NCBI GenBank assembly: GCA_025642065.1
Contig: JAODUP010000714.1
Location: forward strand, 1 to 64,000
Reading direction: 5' to 3'
From: Paralvinella palmiformis
Lineage: Eukaryota > Annelida > Polychaeta > Terebellida > Alvinellidae
DNA: 64,000 bases
Program-made: the position numbers and the translations under genes
Shown here: one piece after another, positions 38,581 through 43,515 of the stretch
Layout of the letters: each line of letters starts with the position of its first letter
Numbering within the stretch: position 1 is the stretch's first letter
The notes under the pieces: generated by a model
What the model saw: only the letters and a program-made list of their open reading frames with translations
Database searches by the model: none
Told to the model about the DNA's origin: nothing

Positions 38581-40216
38581 CTAGTTAATCATTCTGAAAT
38601 AAATAACAGAGAGATTTGACCGCCATATTTGAATACTTCATCCGACGACTGGTTTTTCATTTATAATTATCTTGCGATTTATAAAATTGGTAACATTAAT
38701 GACGTCCAATAAACCTACGTATTGATTCAACATATTTTGTAATTTAAAAGAAACTCCATATTCTCACGTCAATTTCGCGTCTCGACACAATAGTGCTCCA
38801 GCTGGTGAATCTCGTTCGTTGTCAGTATAGCTTCAACGATGTACCGAGTTGTGGTATAAATTATATTTTGTTTATCTTTATCGTATTCCTTGACTATGAA
38901 AATGTGTTTGTCTTATTACCATACATACTGTCAGAGATATTAAAGGGGCGCCTCCGTGGTGTAGCGGTAGCGTGCTGGACCACAGATCACTACCACCCGC
39001 GTTCGAATCCCGGCGTGGGCATATCTGAAGGTTGTTTCGTCTTTCGCTTCGTCTCATTACCTTTGGAGGTCGCTCGGCCCATTTAGCCTACCTTGTACAC
39101 AAAAGTGGCCGTAAAACATCAATCATCAACATCCAACAATATTTAGAAACGTCATAGCCTTTACTGCTTCTTCTCTGTTTGATATTCCTGTTGCCTGCTG
39201 ATAAATGTCAAATTGTTGACAAAATCTTTTCCAGTTATCAGCAACATTCCCCGTAAATTTTAGGTATGGTGTTGGTTGTAGCTCTGCAGTAGTCATGGTG
39301 GTCAGTTTAGTATGTATGACATATCATTGTATTTTTACTTCTGACGCCATGTTGTGTTTCCTGCGACTTGTATACGATCACGGACACTCAGTGATTCCAC
39401 ATCTACGACTAACTTTATTCAGTCTGTACGCTGGTACTCAAAACGCTGATCCAGACATCACGTGATAATCGTAACCTTGACCTAGGTCTGTATGCGACAG
39501 TGCTATTAATATGGTGTATTTTAAGTAACTCGATATATAACAATGCTCAGCCGCCATATTTAAAAAAGATAGAGATAACGGATTCAGGAGTCAGCGCATG
39601 CACAAATGCTCGCCGCTATCGGGAGCCAGCGCATGCGCATTGAGTGCTCGGAGCTTCTGCGCCAGCGAACACGGTTCCGATGCTCGGCTACGCAGCCACT
39701 TCGTTTTAACAAATATTCCTCTGTCCGCATATAATCATATCTTCATGTGATTTAAACGTCATTCGATAATATAACGTCACCATACATAATACCCCCACAA
39801 TCAAGCCAATTCTTCCCATATACGCACATAGCGAAGAAAGCGCAACTACACCGATATTTCTTGCTATTCGACTTGGTATTACCAAAATTTAGAGAGTGCC
39901 GATACATCAAATCAAATACAAGAAGAAGAAATAGTTTGAGATGTATTTGTAATTCCGTACGGCCATTACAGCGGTTTTTAAGACTGACCTTACATTGAAG
40001 TAGAACACTATTATTTTCCATACTAACCTATGTGTTATCTGGAGACATCTGTTGCTCTTCGTCTGATATTGTTTGTTAACTATTTTTAATGTCTTTATTA
40101 TCGTATAATGATTTAATTATCTTCAGATCTCTATCACTCACAAGAACCAGGTACCGATGTTGATGGCACCAATTGCATCCAAGAAACCATCAATATTTAA
40201 TATATTCAGGAAATGA
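2597..40216 (+). CDS. DGKB: Class I diacylglycerol kinase (DGK alpha/beta/gamma type), 20 exons, 5'-partial
   Basis: The enzyme phosphorylates diacylglycerol to phosphatidic acid at membranes, ending DAG signalling to PKC and starting phosphoinositide resynthesis. Class I members respond to calcium. Exons join(2597..2755,3485..3676,5038..5087,7210..7284,7834..7953,8964..9081,10456..10544,13339..13455,15604..15702,16130..16213,16455..16549,16716..16790,18167..18252,18473..18562,25670..25842,27109..27264,29320..29533,30278..30398,34488..34548,40127..40216) give 753 codons with all phases matching. In fragment numbering the EF-hand loops are 123-134 and 168-179. The C1 fingers are 206-255 and about 271-319. 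The ATP/glycine-rich site includes FVNPKSGG (387-394), CGGDGT (439-444) and LGTGNDLAR (468-476). The accessory domain follows to 753. Every key residue I checked is intact. The recoverin-homology N-terminus is absent because it lies upstream of the window. The class is certain. Whether it is closest to alpha, beta or gamma cannot be told here, so the symbol is a convenience. Confidence 0.97.
3032..3113. other. Near-perfect 29-bp inverted repeat with 24-nt loop
   Basis: The left arm 3032-3060 and right arm 3085-3113 are reverse complements with one difference, which would be a G-U pair in RNA. The loop is 24 nt. The hairpin lies in the DGK intron between 2755 and 3485. It could be a tiny palindromic transposon relic or a small-RNA hairpin. 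The sequence alone does not decide. Confidence 0.75.
3485..3676 (+). CDS. DGKB: DGK exon: linker into EF-hand region
   Basis: Acceptor tttcag, donor gtaagt. The end of the exon encodes [20 protein letters not shown], a stretch strongly conserved in class I DGKs just before the first EF hand. The first half is Ser/Asn-rich linker. Confidence 0.97.
5038..5087 (+). CDS. DGKB: DGK exon: EF-hand 1
   Basis: A 50-nt exon (acceptor tttcag, donor gtaagt) encoding [17 protein letters not shown]. The calcium loop [12 protein letters not shown] is completed by the Glu that opens the next exon. Positions 1, 3, 5, 9 and 12 all hold proper ligands. Confidence 0.97.
5109..5147. repeat. (TA)n microsatellite
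   Basis: A pure TA run begins about 20 nt inside the intron after the EF-hand 1 exon. It is one of more than twenty TA tracts of this length in the window. Confidence 0.95.
5256..5405 (+). mobile_element. SINE family 1, internally deleted copy
   Basis: It shares with the full copy at 38945-39132 the B-box region gttcgaatcctgcc, then catatctgaaggttgtttcg, the cggcccatttagcctacc block and the tail ggccgttaaacatcaatcatc followed by a cat repeat. The A-box part of the tRNA-like head is missing. Confidence 0.85.
5791..6075. repeat. 55-bp minisatellite, 5 copies
   Basis: Copies starting (g/a)aaactaggtttt begin at 5791, 5846, 5901, 5956 and 6011, with a partial copy at 6066. The last runs directly into a SINE tail fragment at about 6076. 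Confidence 0.93.
6076..6142 (+). mobile_element. SINE family 1 tail fragment
   Basis: It contains cggcccatttagcttacc, tgtacaaaagtagtcgtaaaac and a degraded cat-type end, matching the 3' part of the SINE copies at 5256 and 38945. The tRNA-like head is absent. Confidence 0.75.
7131..7175. repeat. (TA)n microsatellite upstream of EF-hand exon
   Basis: A pure TA run of about 44 nt ends roughly 35 nt before the acceptor at 7210, in the zone where the branch point would be expected. Confidence 0.95.
7210..7284 (+). CDS. DGKB: DGK exon: between EF hands
   Basis: 75 nt, phase 0 at both ends, acceptor aacag, donor gttagt. It encodes [20 protein letters not shown], which closes EF-hand 1 and gives the connecting helices. 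The donor is the first unit of a 38-bp tandem repeat. Confidence 0.97.
7285..7424 (+). repeat. 38-bp minisatellite starting exactly at the exon/intron junction
   Basis: Units begin at 7285, 7323, 7361 and 7399. The first three begin gttagtgatctgtgatcc. The true splice donor gttagt is the first six bases of unit one, so units two and three carry identical donor hexamers. The fourth reads gtttgt. Confidence 0.95.
7642..7845 (+). repeat. 44-bp minisatellite ending in the splice acceptor
   Basis: The phrase (c/t)agatcctataggac recurs with its AG preceded at 7655, 7699, 7743 and 7787. The true acceptor cag at 7831 falls exactly 44 bp later and continues as atcctgcaggac in the exon. The first dozen bases of the exon therefore belong to the repeat unit. 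Confidence 0.93.
7834..7953 (+). CDS. DGKB: DGK exon: EF-hand 2
   Basis: 120 nt, phase 0 at both ends, donor gtatat. It contains the second calcium loop [12 protein letters not shown] with ligands at 1, 3, 5, 7, 9 and 12. [16 protein letters not shown] then leads into the first C1 domain. Confidence 0.98.
8964..9081 (+). CDS. DGKB: DGK exon: C1 domain 1, first part
   Basis: Acceptor ctatag, donor gtacgt. It encodes the first zinc ligands of the N-terminal C1 finger (H206, C219, C222, C236 in fragment numbering) within [17 protein letters not shown]. Confidence 0.98.
9459..9535 (-). mobile_element. SINE family 1 tail fragment, reversed
   Basis: On the minus strand this reads cggcccatttagcctacc, then tgtacaaaaatagcc and a tail of atcatc repeats, as in the other family 1 SINE copies. 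The tRNA-like head is missing. Confidence 0.75.
10456..10544 (+). CDS. DGKB: DGK exon: C1 domain 1, second part
   Basis: Acceptor ttgcag, donor gtaagt. It encodes [18 protein letters not shown], which supplies C239, H244, C247 and C255. This completes H-x12-C-x2-C-x13-C-x2-C-x4-H-x2-C-x7-C. Confidence 0.98.
11522..11815. repeat. 33-bp minisatellite, about 9 copies
   Basis: Units of the type tgtcagttattattactaac followed by tcttgccttaacg repeat every 33 bp. Because 33 is a multiple of three the array is open in one frame, but this is a repeat translation, not a gene. Confidence 0.95.
12205..12715. repeat. About 113-bp tandem repeat, 4-5 copies
   Basis: The phrase caagatacataggaaaa-like (caagatacatataggaaaa) and catatgggaggtttagttat recur in each unit. 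The ends of the units vary between two palindromic forms around atatatcatat. Confidence 0.92.
12994..13060. repeat. (TA)n microsatellite
   Basis: A long TA run with one interruption. A second run of similar length lies at about 13200-13241, both in the intron before the second C1 exon. Confidence 0.95.
13339..13455 (+). CDS. DGKB: DGK exon: C1 domain 2, first part
   Basis: 117 nt, phase 0 at both ends, acceptor ttctag, donor gtatgt. It encodes [16 protein letters not shown] and [11 protein letters not shown], the first metal ligands of the extended second C1 finger typical of DGKs. Confidence 0.98.
14584..14772 (+). mobile_element. SINE family 2, tRNA-derived
   Basis: The head reads gtggcctagcggttaagcac (A-box-like) and, 40 bp on, ggttcgaacccc (perfect B box). 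The body contains gtgggtggctgaccacgtta and ends gggggacgtaaaac. It is distinct from family 1, whose body carries cggcccatttagcc. It lies in the intron between the two C1-2 exons. Confidence 0.88.
15522..15562. repeat. (TA)n microsatellite
   Basis: A pure TA run ending about 40 nt before the acceptor of the exon at 15604. Confidence 0.95.
15604..15702 (+). CDS. DGKB: DGK exon: C1 domain 2, second part
   Basis: Acceptor ttatag, donor gtaagt. It encodes [16 protein letters not shown], which gives the last ligands of C1-2. [12 protein letters not shown] follows, the conserved stretch that leads to the catalytic domain. Confidence 0.98.
15795..15940. mobile_element. MITE with about 20-bp terminal inverted repeats
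   Basis: The left end ggtagtcatcgacttatgac pairs with the right end gtcataagtcaatgactgtc, flanked by TA on both sides. Several inner copies of gtcataagt are present and there is no coding. TA flanks suggest a Tc1/mariner-type mobiliser, which is inference. Confidence 0.7.
16130..16213 (+). CDS. DGKB: DGK exon: linker before catalytic domain
   Basis: 84 nt in phase 0, acceptor tttag, donor gttagt. It encodes a charged, Ser-rich linker ([18 protein letters not shown]) between C1-2 and the kinase core. The sequence is poorly conserved and placed by phase and splice sites. Confidence 0.9.
16455..16549 (+). CDS. DGKB: DGK exon: catalytic core start
   Basis: Acceptor ttatag, donor gtaata. It encodes [17 protein letters not shown], the first hallmark of the DAGK catalytic domain (nucleotide-binding beta-strand and Gly-rich turn). 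Confidence 0.98.
16716..16790 (+). CDS. DGKB: DGK exon: catalytic domain
   Basis: Acceptor tttag, donor gtaagt. It encodes [20 protein letters not shown], matching the conserved FQYLLNPRQV segment of class I enzymes. Confidence 0.97.
17005..17229 (-). pseudogene. Transposase-like C-terminal remnant
   Basis: A 74-codon minus-strand reading frame, very acidic, ends in NDSDFEGF and a stop a few residues later. Acidic tails ending in FEGF-like motifs are typical of pogo/Tigger-type transposases. A related acidic tail lies at 32858-32986. No catalytic core is seen, so this is an old fragment inside a DGK intron. The family assignment is inference. Confidence 0.5.
17889..17961. repeat. (TG)n microsatellite
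   Basis: About 70 nt of nearly pure TG repeat with one TT interruption, in the intron before the exon at 18167. Confidence 0.97.
18167..18252 (+). CDS. DGKB: DGK exon: GGDGT active-site loop
   Basis: Acceptor ttacag, donor gttagt. It encodes [20 protein letters not shown]. The glycines of GGDGT bind ATP, and mutating them abolishes activity in characterised DGKs. The motif is intact here. Confidence 0.98.
18473..18562 (+). CDS. DGKB: DGK exon: LGTGNDLAR motif
   Basis: Acceptor ttacag, donor gtatgt, with a (TA)n run just upstream at about 18408-18444. It encodes [20 protein letters not shown], the second conserved block of the kinase core. The intron that follows is 7.1 kb, the largest in the gene. 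Confidence 0.98.
18928..20440. repeat. 35-bp satellite array, about 42 copies
   Basis: The unit is gtctgtctagtatgatgtgc followed by tgttactgtagtaca, 35 bp, repeated for about 1.5 kb with scattered variants (tataa or tatga, ttgctg or ttactg). It is broken once, at about 20232-20262, by T-rich sequence. Each unit holds the palindrome actgta-g-tacagt. Confidence 0.98.
20575..20860. repeat. Degenerate about 18-bp minisatellite
   Basis: Imperfect repeats of tatgatatgtaggggttt with many single-base changes. From about 20860 to 22900 the intron is AT-rich unique sequence with no exon or element that I can recognise. Confidence 0.9.
22923..23408. repeat. 69-bp tandem array, 7 near-identical copies
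   Basis: The unit runs from aataaaaacattatttaata through gattggttcccaggtacaag. Copies begin every 69 bp from 22923 and look identical, which points to recent expansion. 69 is divisible by three, so a 162-codon minus-strand frame stays open, but it is only repeat translation. The array abuts the 3' end of the LINE fragment. Confidence 0.97.
23450..24770 (-). mobile_element. 5'-truncated L2/CR1-type LINE with reverse-transcriptase remnant
   Basis: Two minus-strand blocks carry non-LTR retrotransposon sequence. The upstream block, 24734-24270, is the RT domain with [20 protein letters not shown] and the catalytic YADDTQ. The downstream block, 24035-23670, is the C-terminal region [13 protein letters not shown]...WLPIRFR found after RT in L2/CR1-like elements. 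The blocks lie in different frames, so the copy is broken. The 5' half (endonuclease) is missing. The 3' end carries ctctaagg and tatagcgcc motifs followed by an ATA-rich tail, shared with the SINE at 60745. Confidence 0.9.
25670..25842 (+). CDS. DGKB: DGK exon: end of catalytic / start of accessory domain
   Basis: Acceptor tatcag, donor gtgagt. It encodes [25 protein letters not shown], an acidic loop, and [14 protein letters not shown]. The last 12 coding bases (tctattggtgtg) are also the first half of the 19-bp tandem repeat that follows. Confidence 0.98.
25831..26530 (+). repeat. 19-bp minisatellite built on an exon end plus splice donor
   Basis: The unit tctattggtgtggtgagtg begins inside the exon at 25831 and recurs at 25850, 25869 and 25888, then degenerates (tctagtggtgtggtcagtg and similar) for about 700 bp. 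The first four units each contain a full gtgagt donor, at 25843 (the true one), 25862, 25881 and 25900. Confidence 0.95.
27109..27264 (+). CDS. DGKB: DGK exon: accessory domain
   Basis: 156 nt in phase 0, acceptor attcag, donor gtaagt. It encodes [20 protein letters not shown] and [20 protein letters not shown], nearly identical to class I DGKs from other animals. Confidence 0.99.
28266..28445 (+). mobile_element. SINE family 1 copy
   Basis: The head cctctgtggtctagcggtag (A box) is followed by a degraded B box (gttagaatct). Then come gggcatatctgaaggttgtt, a diverged cccatttaacctacc block and a tail ending atcaatcatcatcatc. It is older than the 38945 copy. Confidence 0.85.
28575..28728. repeat. 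25-bp minisatellite, 6 copies
   Basis: The unit acatcatacccacaccaaag plus tcata repeats every 25 bp with almost no change. It lies in the DGK intron. Confidence 0.95.
29010..29319 (+). repeat. 42-bp minisatellite running into the splice acceptor
   Basis: gttat of the unit recurs at 29019, 29061, 29103, 29145, 29187, 29229 and 29271, and again at 29313 where gttatag forms the true acceptor. The T-rich stretch of the last unit (tttattttattgttatag) therefore serves as the 3' splice site. Earlier units read gttatcatcc and lack AG. Confidence 0.95.
29320..29533 (+). CDS. DGKB: DGK exon: accessory domain with basic insert
   Basis: Acceptor ttatag, donor gttagg. It encodes [20 protein letters not shown] and [15 protein letters not shown] variable Lys/Ser-rich segment (about 30 residues, possible nuclear-localisation-like basic cluster KKRKKAAK) follows, then DLSFAIQD. 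Confidence 0.97.
30278..30398 (+). CDS. DGKB: DGK exon: accessory domain
   Basis: Acceptor ttctag, donor gtaagt. It encodes [20 protein letters not shown] and [13 protein letters not shown], matching the conserved LEVVGLEGAMEMGQI...GRRLAQC block. Confidence 0.98.
30475..31436 (+). repeat. 68-bp array derived from a SINE tail, 14 copies
   Basis: tctacggcccaaatagccta begins units at 30482, 30550, 30618 and so on every 68 bp. The unit equals the 3' end of family 1 SINEs (ggcccatttagcctacc ... gtggccgtaaaacatcaatcatcat) with small changes. A SINE tail has therefore been expanded into a minisatellite. Confidence 0.95.
32031..33257 (+). mobile_element. pogo/Tc1-mariner-like TIR element, decayed
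   Basis: The terminal inverted repeats are ctgtatatacgtgtgtatag plus gccgca on the left and the reverse complement of ccgtatatacttgattatag plus gccgca on the right. TA target duplications lie at 32029-32030 and 33258-33259. Inside, near 32830-32985, plus-strand scraps read [10 protein letters not shown] and an acidic tail ending DDGFLGFE before a stop, like the end of a pogo-type transposase. The rest of the transposase is gone. The right third holds a 54-bp tandem repeat. Confidence 0.85.
33014..33240. repeat. 54-bp minisatellite, 4 copies, inside the TIR element
   Basis: Units begin gggttcga at 33014, 33068, 33122 and 33176 and share ggggggtttattgg and aaacctggtacgtcttatac. A related single copy (cttatacacgggtcggacta) lies at the element's left end near 32098. 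The array is therefore a subterminal repeat of the transposon. Confidence 0.93.
34488..34548 (+). CDS. DGKB: DGK exon: C-terminal accessory
   Basis: A 61-nt exon, acceptor tttag, donor gtaagt. It encodes [20 protein letters not shown], matching the MQIDGEPWMQ motif of class I DGKs. Confidence 0.98.
35519..35725 (-). repeat. 3' LTR of the gypsy-like element
   Basis: 207 bp with TG...CA ends on the minus strand. It shares long stretches with the LTR at 39350, such as cctaggtctatatgcgacag, tctacgactaactttattca and ccagacatcacgtgat. Visible divergence between the two LTRs indicates an insertion that is not recent. Confidence 0.93.
35726..35741 (-). other. Polypurine tract
   Basis: On the minus strand the 16 bases immediately before the 3' LTR are all purines, the expected plus-strand primer site of an LTR retrotransposon. 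Confidence 0.85.
35765..35875 (-). pseudogene. Ty3/gypsy RNase H fragment
   Basis: The minus strand reads [11 protein letters not shown], then [10 protein letters not shown] and RFHKL, closely resembling the RNase H segment ...YAQIEKEMLAIVFACERFH of gypsy-type Pol. It is cut off just before the polypurine tract, so the rest of Pol including integrase is deleted. Confidence 0.75.
36230..38350 (-). pseudogene. Decayed copy of an uncharacterised, repetitive invertebrate protein family
   Basis: About 2.1 kb of minus-strand coding remnant in several frames. In order it shows [17 protein letters not shown] (a CxxC zinc-binding start, about 38277), then RNDDWGRLV...YNKRCYDDF (about 38110-38000), [18 protein letters not shown] (37930), [19 protein letters not shown] (about 37480), [20 protein letters not shown] (37330), [18 protein letters not shown] (36740) and [14 protein letters not shown] (36400). 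This order matches, from memory, a large uncharacterised family abundant in lophotrochozoan and cnidarian genomes. Its function is unknown to me. Frameshifts and stops make it a pseudogene. It occupies the interior of the LTR element. Confidence 0.65.
38544..38580. repeat. (TA)n microsatellite with palindromic flanks
   Basis: The TA run is flanked by ttattaactaa on the left and ataactagttaat on the right, so the whole block is nearly self-complementary. It may mark an end of the sequence inserted into the LTR element. Confidence 0.85.
38945..39132 (+). mobile_element. SINE family 1, full-length reference copy
   Basis: The tRNA-derived head has A box tggtgtagcggtagcg and B box gttcgaatccc. 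A family-specific body (gggcatatctgaaggttg, tcattacctttggaggtcgc, ggcccatttagcctacc) and a tail ggccgtaaaacatcaatcatc follow. It ends exactly where the gag reading frame of the host LTR element resumes, so it is a nested insertion in the opposite orientation. Confidence 0.93.
39133..39296 (-). pseudogene. Gypsy-type Gag N-terminus, truncated
   Basis: Starting 53 nt inside the 5' LTR boundary, an ATG opens a 54-codon frame containing [20 protein letters not shown] and a following TFLNIVG. This is the typical start of Gag in Ty3/gypsy elements of invertebrates. The frame stops at the SINE, and the far side does not resume gag. Confidence 0.85.
39337..39349 (-). other. Primer-binding site
   Basis: tggcgtcagaagt immediately follows the 5' LTR on the minus strand. 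TGG pairs with the tRNA CCA end. I cannot name the priming tRNA. Confidence 0.8.
39350..39542 (-). repeat. 5' LTR of the gypsy-like element
   Basis: 193 bp, TG...CA ends, with gaataaagt as a likely polyadenylation signal. It pairs with the LTR at 35519-35725. Target duplication atgct lies at 39543. Confidence 0.93.
39585..39700. other. CpG-rich patch with GCGCATGCGC palindrome
   Basis: In an otherwise AT-rich intron this stretch holds many CpGs and two gcgcatgc motifs, one the full palindrome gcgcatgcgc that resembles an NRF-1 site. It may belong to an older mobile element split by the LTR insertion. Promoter activity is not shown. Confidence 0.45.
40127..40216 (+). CDS. DGKB: DGK last coding exon
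   Basis: Acceptor cttcag. It encodes [20 protein letters not shown] then a short hydrophobic/basic end NIFRK and stop TGA at 40214-40216. The ITHKNQ-PML motif is the conserved C-terminus of class I DGKs. Confidence 0.98.
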   Translation: MSITHKNQVPMLMAPIASKKPSIFNIFRK

Positions 40217-40512
40217 TATTAACTGACACACAATAAGGACATGTCAAAGGTCAGTATGGTTATATTATTATGATAATGTATATTTATGTGCTGATTAATG
40301 TATTTAATATTGAATATAATTAAATCATGTAAAGTCATCATTTTATAGGTAATAATAGATTTTATTATTTATTATTATTAATGTGATTTTATTAAGTAAC
40401 AGCCAATAAACAAGTGATAAATGGTATTTAAAATCAATTGTTATTGATACTAAATAATTATTTTAAGCAGCATTTATAATTTATTTGCAATCCCATGTAG
40501 TCTTTAAATACA

Positions 40513-40559
<47 letters not shown>

Positions 40560-41003
40560 ATTATTATTATTATTATTTTGAAAAGTTCAGATTTAAATCA
40601 AATAAATCTGATTTAAGTGATTTTAAAAATCAATTTTTTTTTGATACCTTGTGTGTGTGTGTGTGTGTGTGAGTGTGTATGTCCATTCAGCCTTCCTTTA
40701 ATACTAACATTTTCTTATATCTTCCAGTGTCCAGTTTAACAGTCTGTTAGCTGTCTGACCACGTCCTTTATCCATCCGTCATCACACGAAATACTAACAC
40801 ACTCTCACTCTCTCTATACAACAAACTGTATAAATCCTTCCTACAAACAGTCGTGTGCCTAATCAACTATTAGCGTCTCCAGTCCAGCATCACACACACA
40901 CACACACAATCAGTCAGACACACACACACACAGTCAGACAGACACACACACACATAATTCCTATAATACAATGTTCCAGTAACACGTCCATACAACTATC
41001 ATG

Positions 41004-41040
<37 letters not shown>

Positions 41041-41100
41041 GCGATACTGCGTCAAATTTCAGTGGCTTGATTATTGATAATGTAAAACTGTTTACAGTTG
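40217..41100 (+). other. Probable DGK 3' untranslated region
   Basis: It follows the stop codon and is AT-rich with (TA)n and (CA)n tracts. aataaa at 40405-40410 is a possible polyadenylation signal. The true end cannot be fixed without transcripts, and a 3' UTR intron (acceptor-like cttccag at about 40727) is possible. Confidence 0.4.
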
Positions 41101-42251
41101 CCTTTAAATATTCTCAATGTCTATACATGTGTGTGTCTGTCTGTCTGTCTGTCTGACTGTGTCTGTCTGACTGTGTGTGTCTGTCTGTGTGTGTATGTGT
41201 GTCATTTTGTATATAGATTGGTATGTATATACTGTAATTAGTGTAGCTTTCACAAAGTTGACCATTTACTGTCATTGTTGTGATCTGCGACTAATCAAGT
41301 GTTAATAGACAGTATTCTGATCGTTTTATGTTATCTAATGGGAGGCTGTCATCGAGATACTTTATATCAAGATACAGTAGACCTGTAATCAGTTTATTAG
41401 CGTATCTATATGTCTATATGACAACACTAAAGTGTGGATAGACAGATAGACGCGTGGAAAGTTGCTTTTATAGATACAAACACACACACACACACACACA
41501 TCATGGTTATCACTCATCCTCACCACTGTCAGTGTTTGCGATTAAGATGTGGTTATTGTTTATAATATGTGTATGTTCGGCAGTTCATCTACAGGTGTGG
41601 GTCTAACAAATTAAAGTTACTGACATTCTAAAACCCAAACAATTGATAGAAAACCAAATTATAGAATTAATACCGACACACACACACACAGGAGCGCGCG
41701 CGGGCGTGCGTACACACATGCATGCACAAGCATGCTTCATACATGACCAGACTAGAGATATTCGTGATCTTATTGGTGTTAGTGTCAATCTTCTCTAGAT
41801 GTTAACATTCAGTGGCAGAATTATTCCACTGAATGTCATATATTGTTTTAGAATTTCCCACTTCTGTTCATCTCTGATTATCGTACTCTCTACAAAGTAC
41901 ACAACAAGCCAACGACTAGCTGTGTACTTCTAACTTATAATTCTAACAATCATTCTGGATTAAACACGCCAGATCTTCATGTCGACAGATGTCAGACGTA
42001 CACGGTTAGACGAGAAAGAACTGAAATAGCCACCAATCAAATCACAGAAGCTGGTTAGCGTTTACACGCTTCTATTAACGACTAGACTAGACCATGAAGT
42101 ACCAAAGAATTCGTGCCAATTAATCCTGCCGTCGATTTGGATACATTACTGTTAATGATCGATGTTATGAGAAACGTTCACTAATTAGTCTCAACCTTTA
42201 TCTATCTACCGACAAGTGCCTTCCTCGTGAGCATTGTTCAAAATTATCATC

Positions 42252-42297
<46 letters not shown>

Positions 42298-42573
42298 AGA
42301 GAGAGAGAGAGAATCCCAGCCAAGCCGTGCTCTTAGCTAAAGCATGTATTCAATAGCGACTGACTAATACAATTGTTATTATATTGATTGATTGATGATG
42401 ACGATGTCAAATGACATTATTCTAAATCGATTGTTCTCCTACAGATGAGGTATTTACTTTATTTATCTGTTAGATTGATGGTACGTCATCAACAAGTTCT
42501 TTGTTGTCAGAACTAATCAAATAACATATATTTCAGCTGCAAACTTTGCCGTCTTATTGGGGCTAACGTTTGT

Positions 42574-42616
<43 letters not shown>

Positions 42617-42618
42617 AC

Positions 42619-42652
<34 letters not shown>

Positions 42653-43309
42653 CTTTGTTTGCCTGTAGGTTTATAATGCCGCTTGTCATTATTGAGTGTT
42701 GTACATCCGTCTAGCGAATGAGTTTCGAGGAGAAGAAATCGGTGGCTAACTGTGTGTTTATCACTGGTCAGATTAGACGGTTGGTCGCTTTACTCAGGTT
42801 CTGCTGTATTGGATAAAAACACAAACCGTCTCTAATATGATTCGCCATATTTTATACGTAATGTCATCCATTGCGTTCAATGCAGTCCTGCGAAAATTGT
42901 ATTAATATACAGAATGGAATTGTTTGATAAAGTTTCCGGGTTATGTTACAAGGGATTTTTTAATATACAAAATATGTACCCAGTAGTGAACTCTAGGAAA
43001 TGTGACACATTTAACAAATGTGGCTTAGATTTTAGCAAGTAATTTTACTGGTTCGTTAATATTAAAATTAATTGGGCTAGATCGTTTATGGAGTGTTATA
43101 AGGTTGTTGGTTTTGCTCAGTGTACGTGAACGAAGCTAGAAAGATTACTACTGCAGATTATAAATAATATGTCAAATTAATTATGTATAATTGTTATTAA
43201 TTCAACCATTAATGGGTTTAATTATCAGTAATGTCAGAAGTTATCGTGTGGTTTGTGGGTGATGTGGTTTACGTAGAAATGTCTAATTTCTTCAAGTCCG
43301 TATCTGTTA

Positions 43310-43515
43310 GGGAGTACTCTTATACTATTAGTCTATATTAGAGAATACTACTATAGTGTTAGTCTATATTAGAGAATACTACTATAGTGTTAGTCTGTAT
43401 TAGGGAATACTACTATAGTGTTAGTCTGTATTAGGGAATACTACTATAGTATTAGTCTCTTTTAGGGATTACCATAGAGTGTTAGTCTGTATTAGGGATT
43501 ACCATAGAGTGTTGA
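43310..43515. repeat. About 33-bp minisatellite, 5-6 copies
   Basis: Repeats of tactactatagtgttagtct followed by a variable gtattaggga. The later copies are shortened. Confidence 0.88.

Larger units (their letters stand above)
35519..39542 (-). mobile_element. Gypsy (Ty3)-like LTR retrotransposon, mostly replaced inside
   Basis: LTRs at 35519-35725 and 39350-39542 are alike (start tgttatatatc, end cacaaca on the minus strand, aataaag within). They are flanked by the 5-bp target duplication atgct at 35514-35518 and 39543-39547. A primer-binding site (tggcgtcagaagt) touches the 5' LTR and a polypurine tract (aaaaaagaaaggaaga) touches the 3' LTR. A gag start (39296-39133) and an RNase H scrap (about 35875-35765) identify the Ty3/gypsy group. 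Protease, most of RT and integrase are missing. The middle holds a SINE and a decayed foreign gene. It sits antisense in the last DGK intron. Confidence 0.93.

Noticed and set aside
38957..39012. tRNA-like A and B boxes at 14590, 28270, 38957 and 60990 as true tRNA genes
   Set aside because: Each is followed by a SINE body and tail instead of a complete cloverleaf with acceptor-stem pairing. They are SINE heads.
39752..40021. 89-codon minus-strand frame beside the LTR element
   Set aside because: Cys-containing but unlike any family I recognise, and antisense in the last DGK intron without gene signals.
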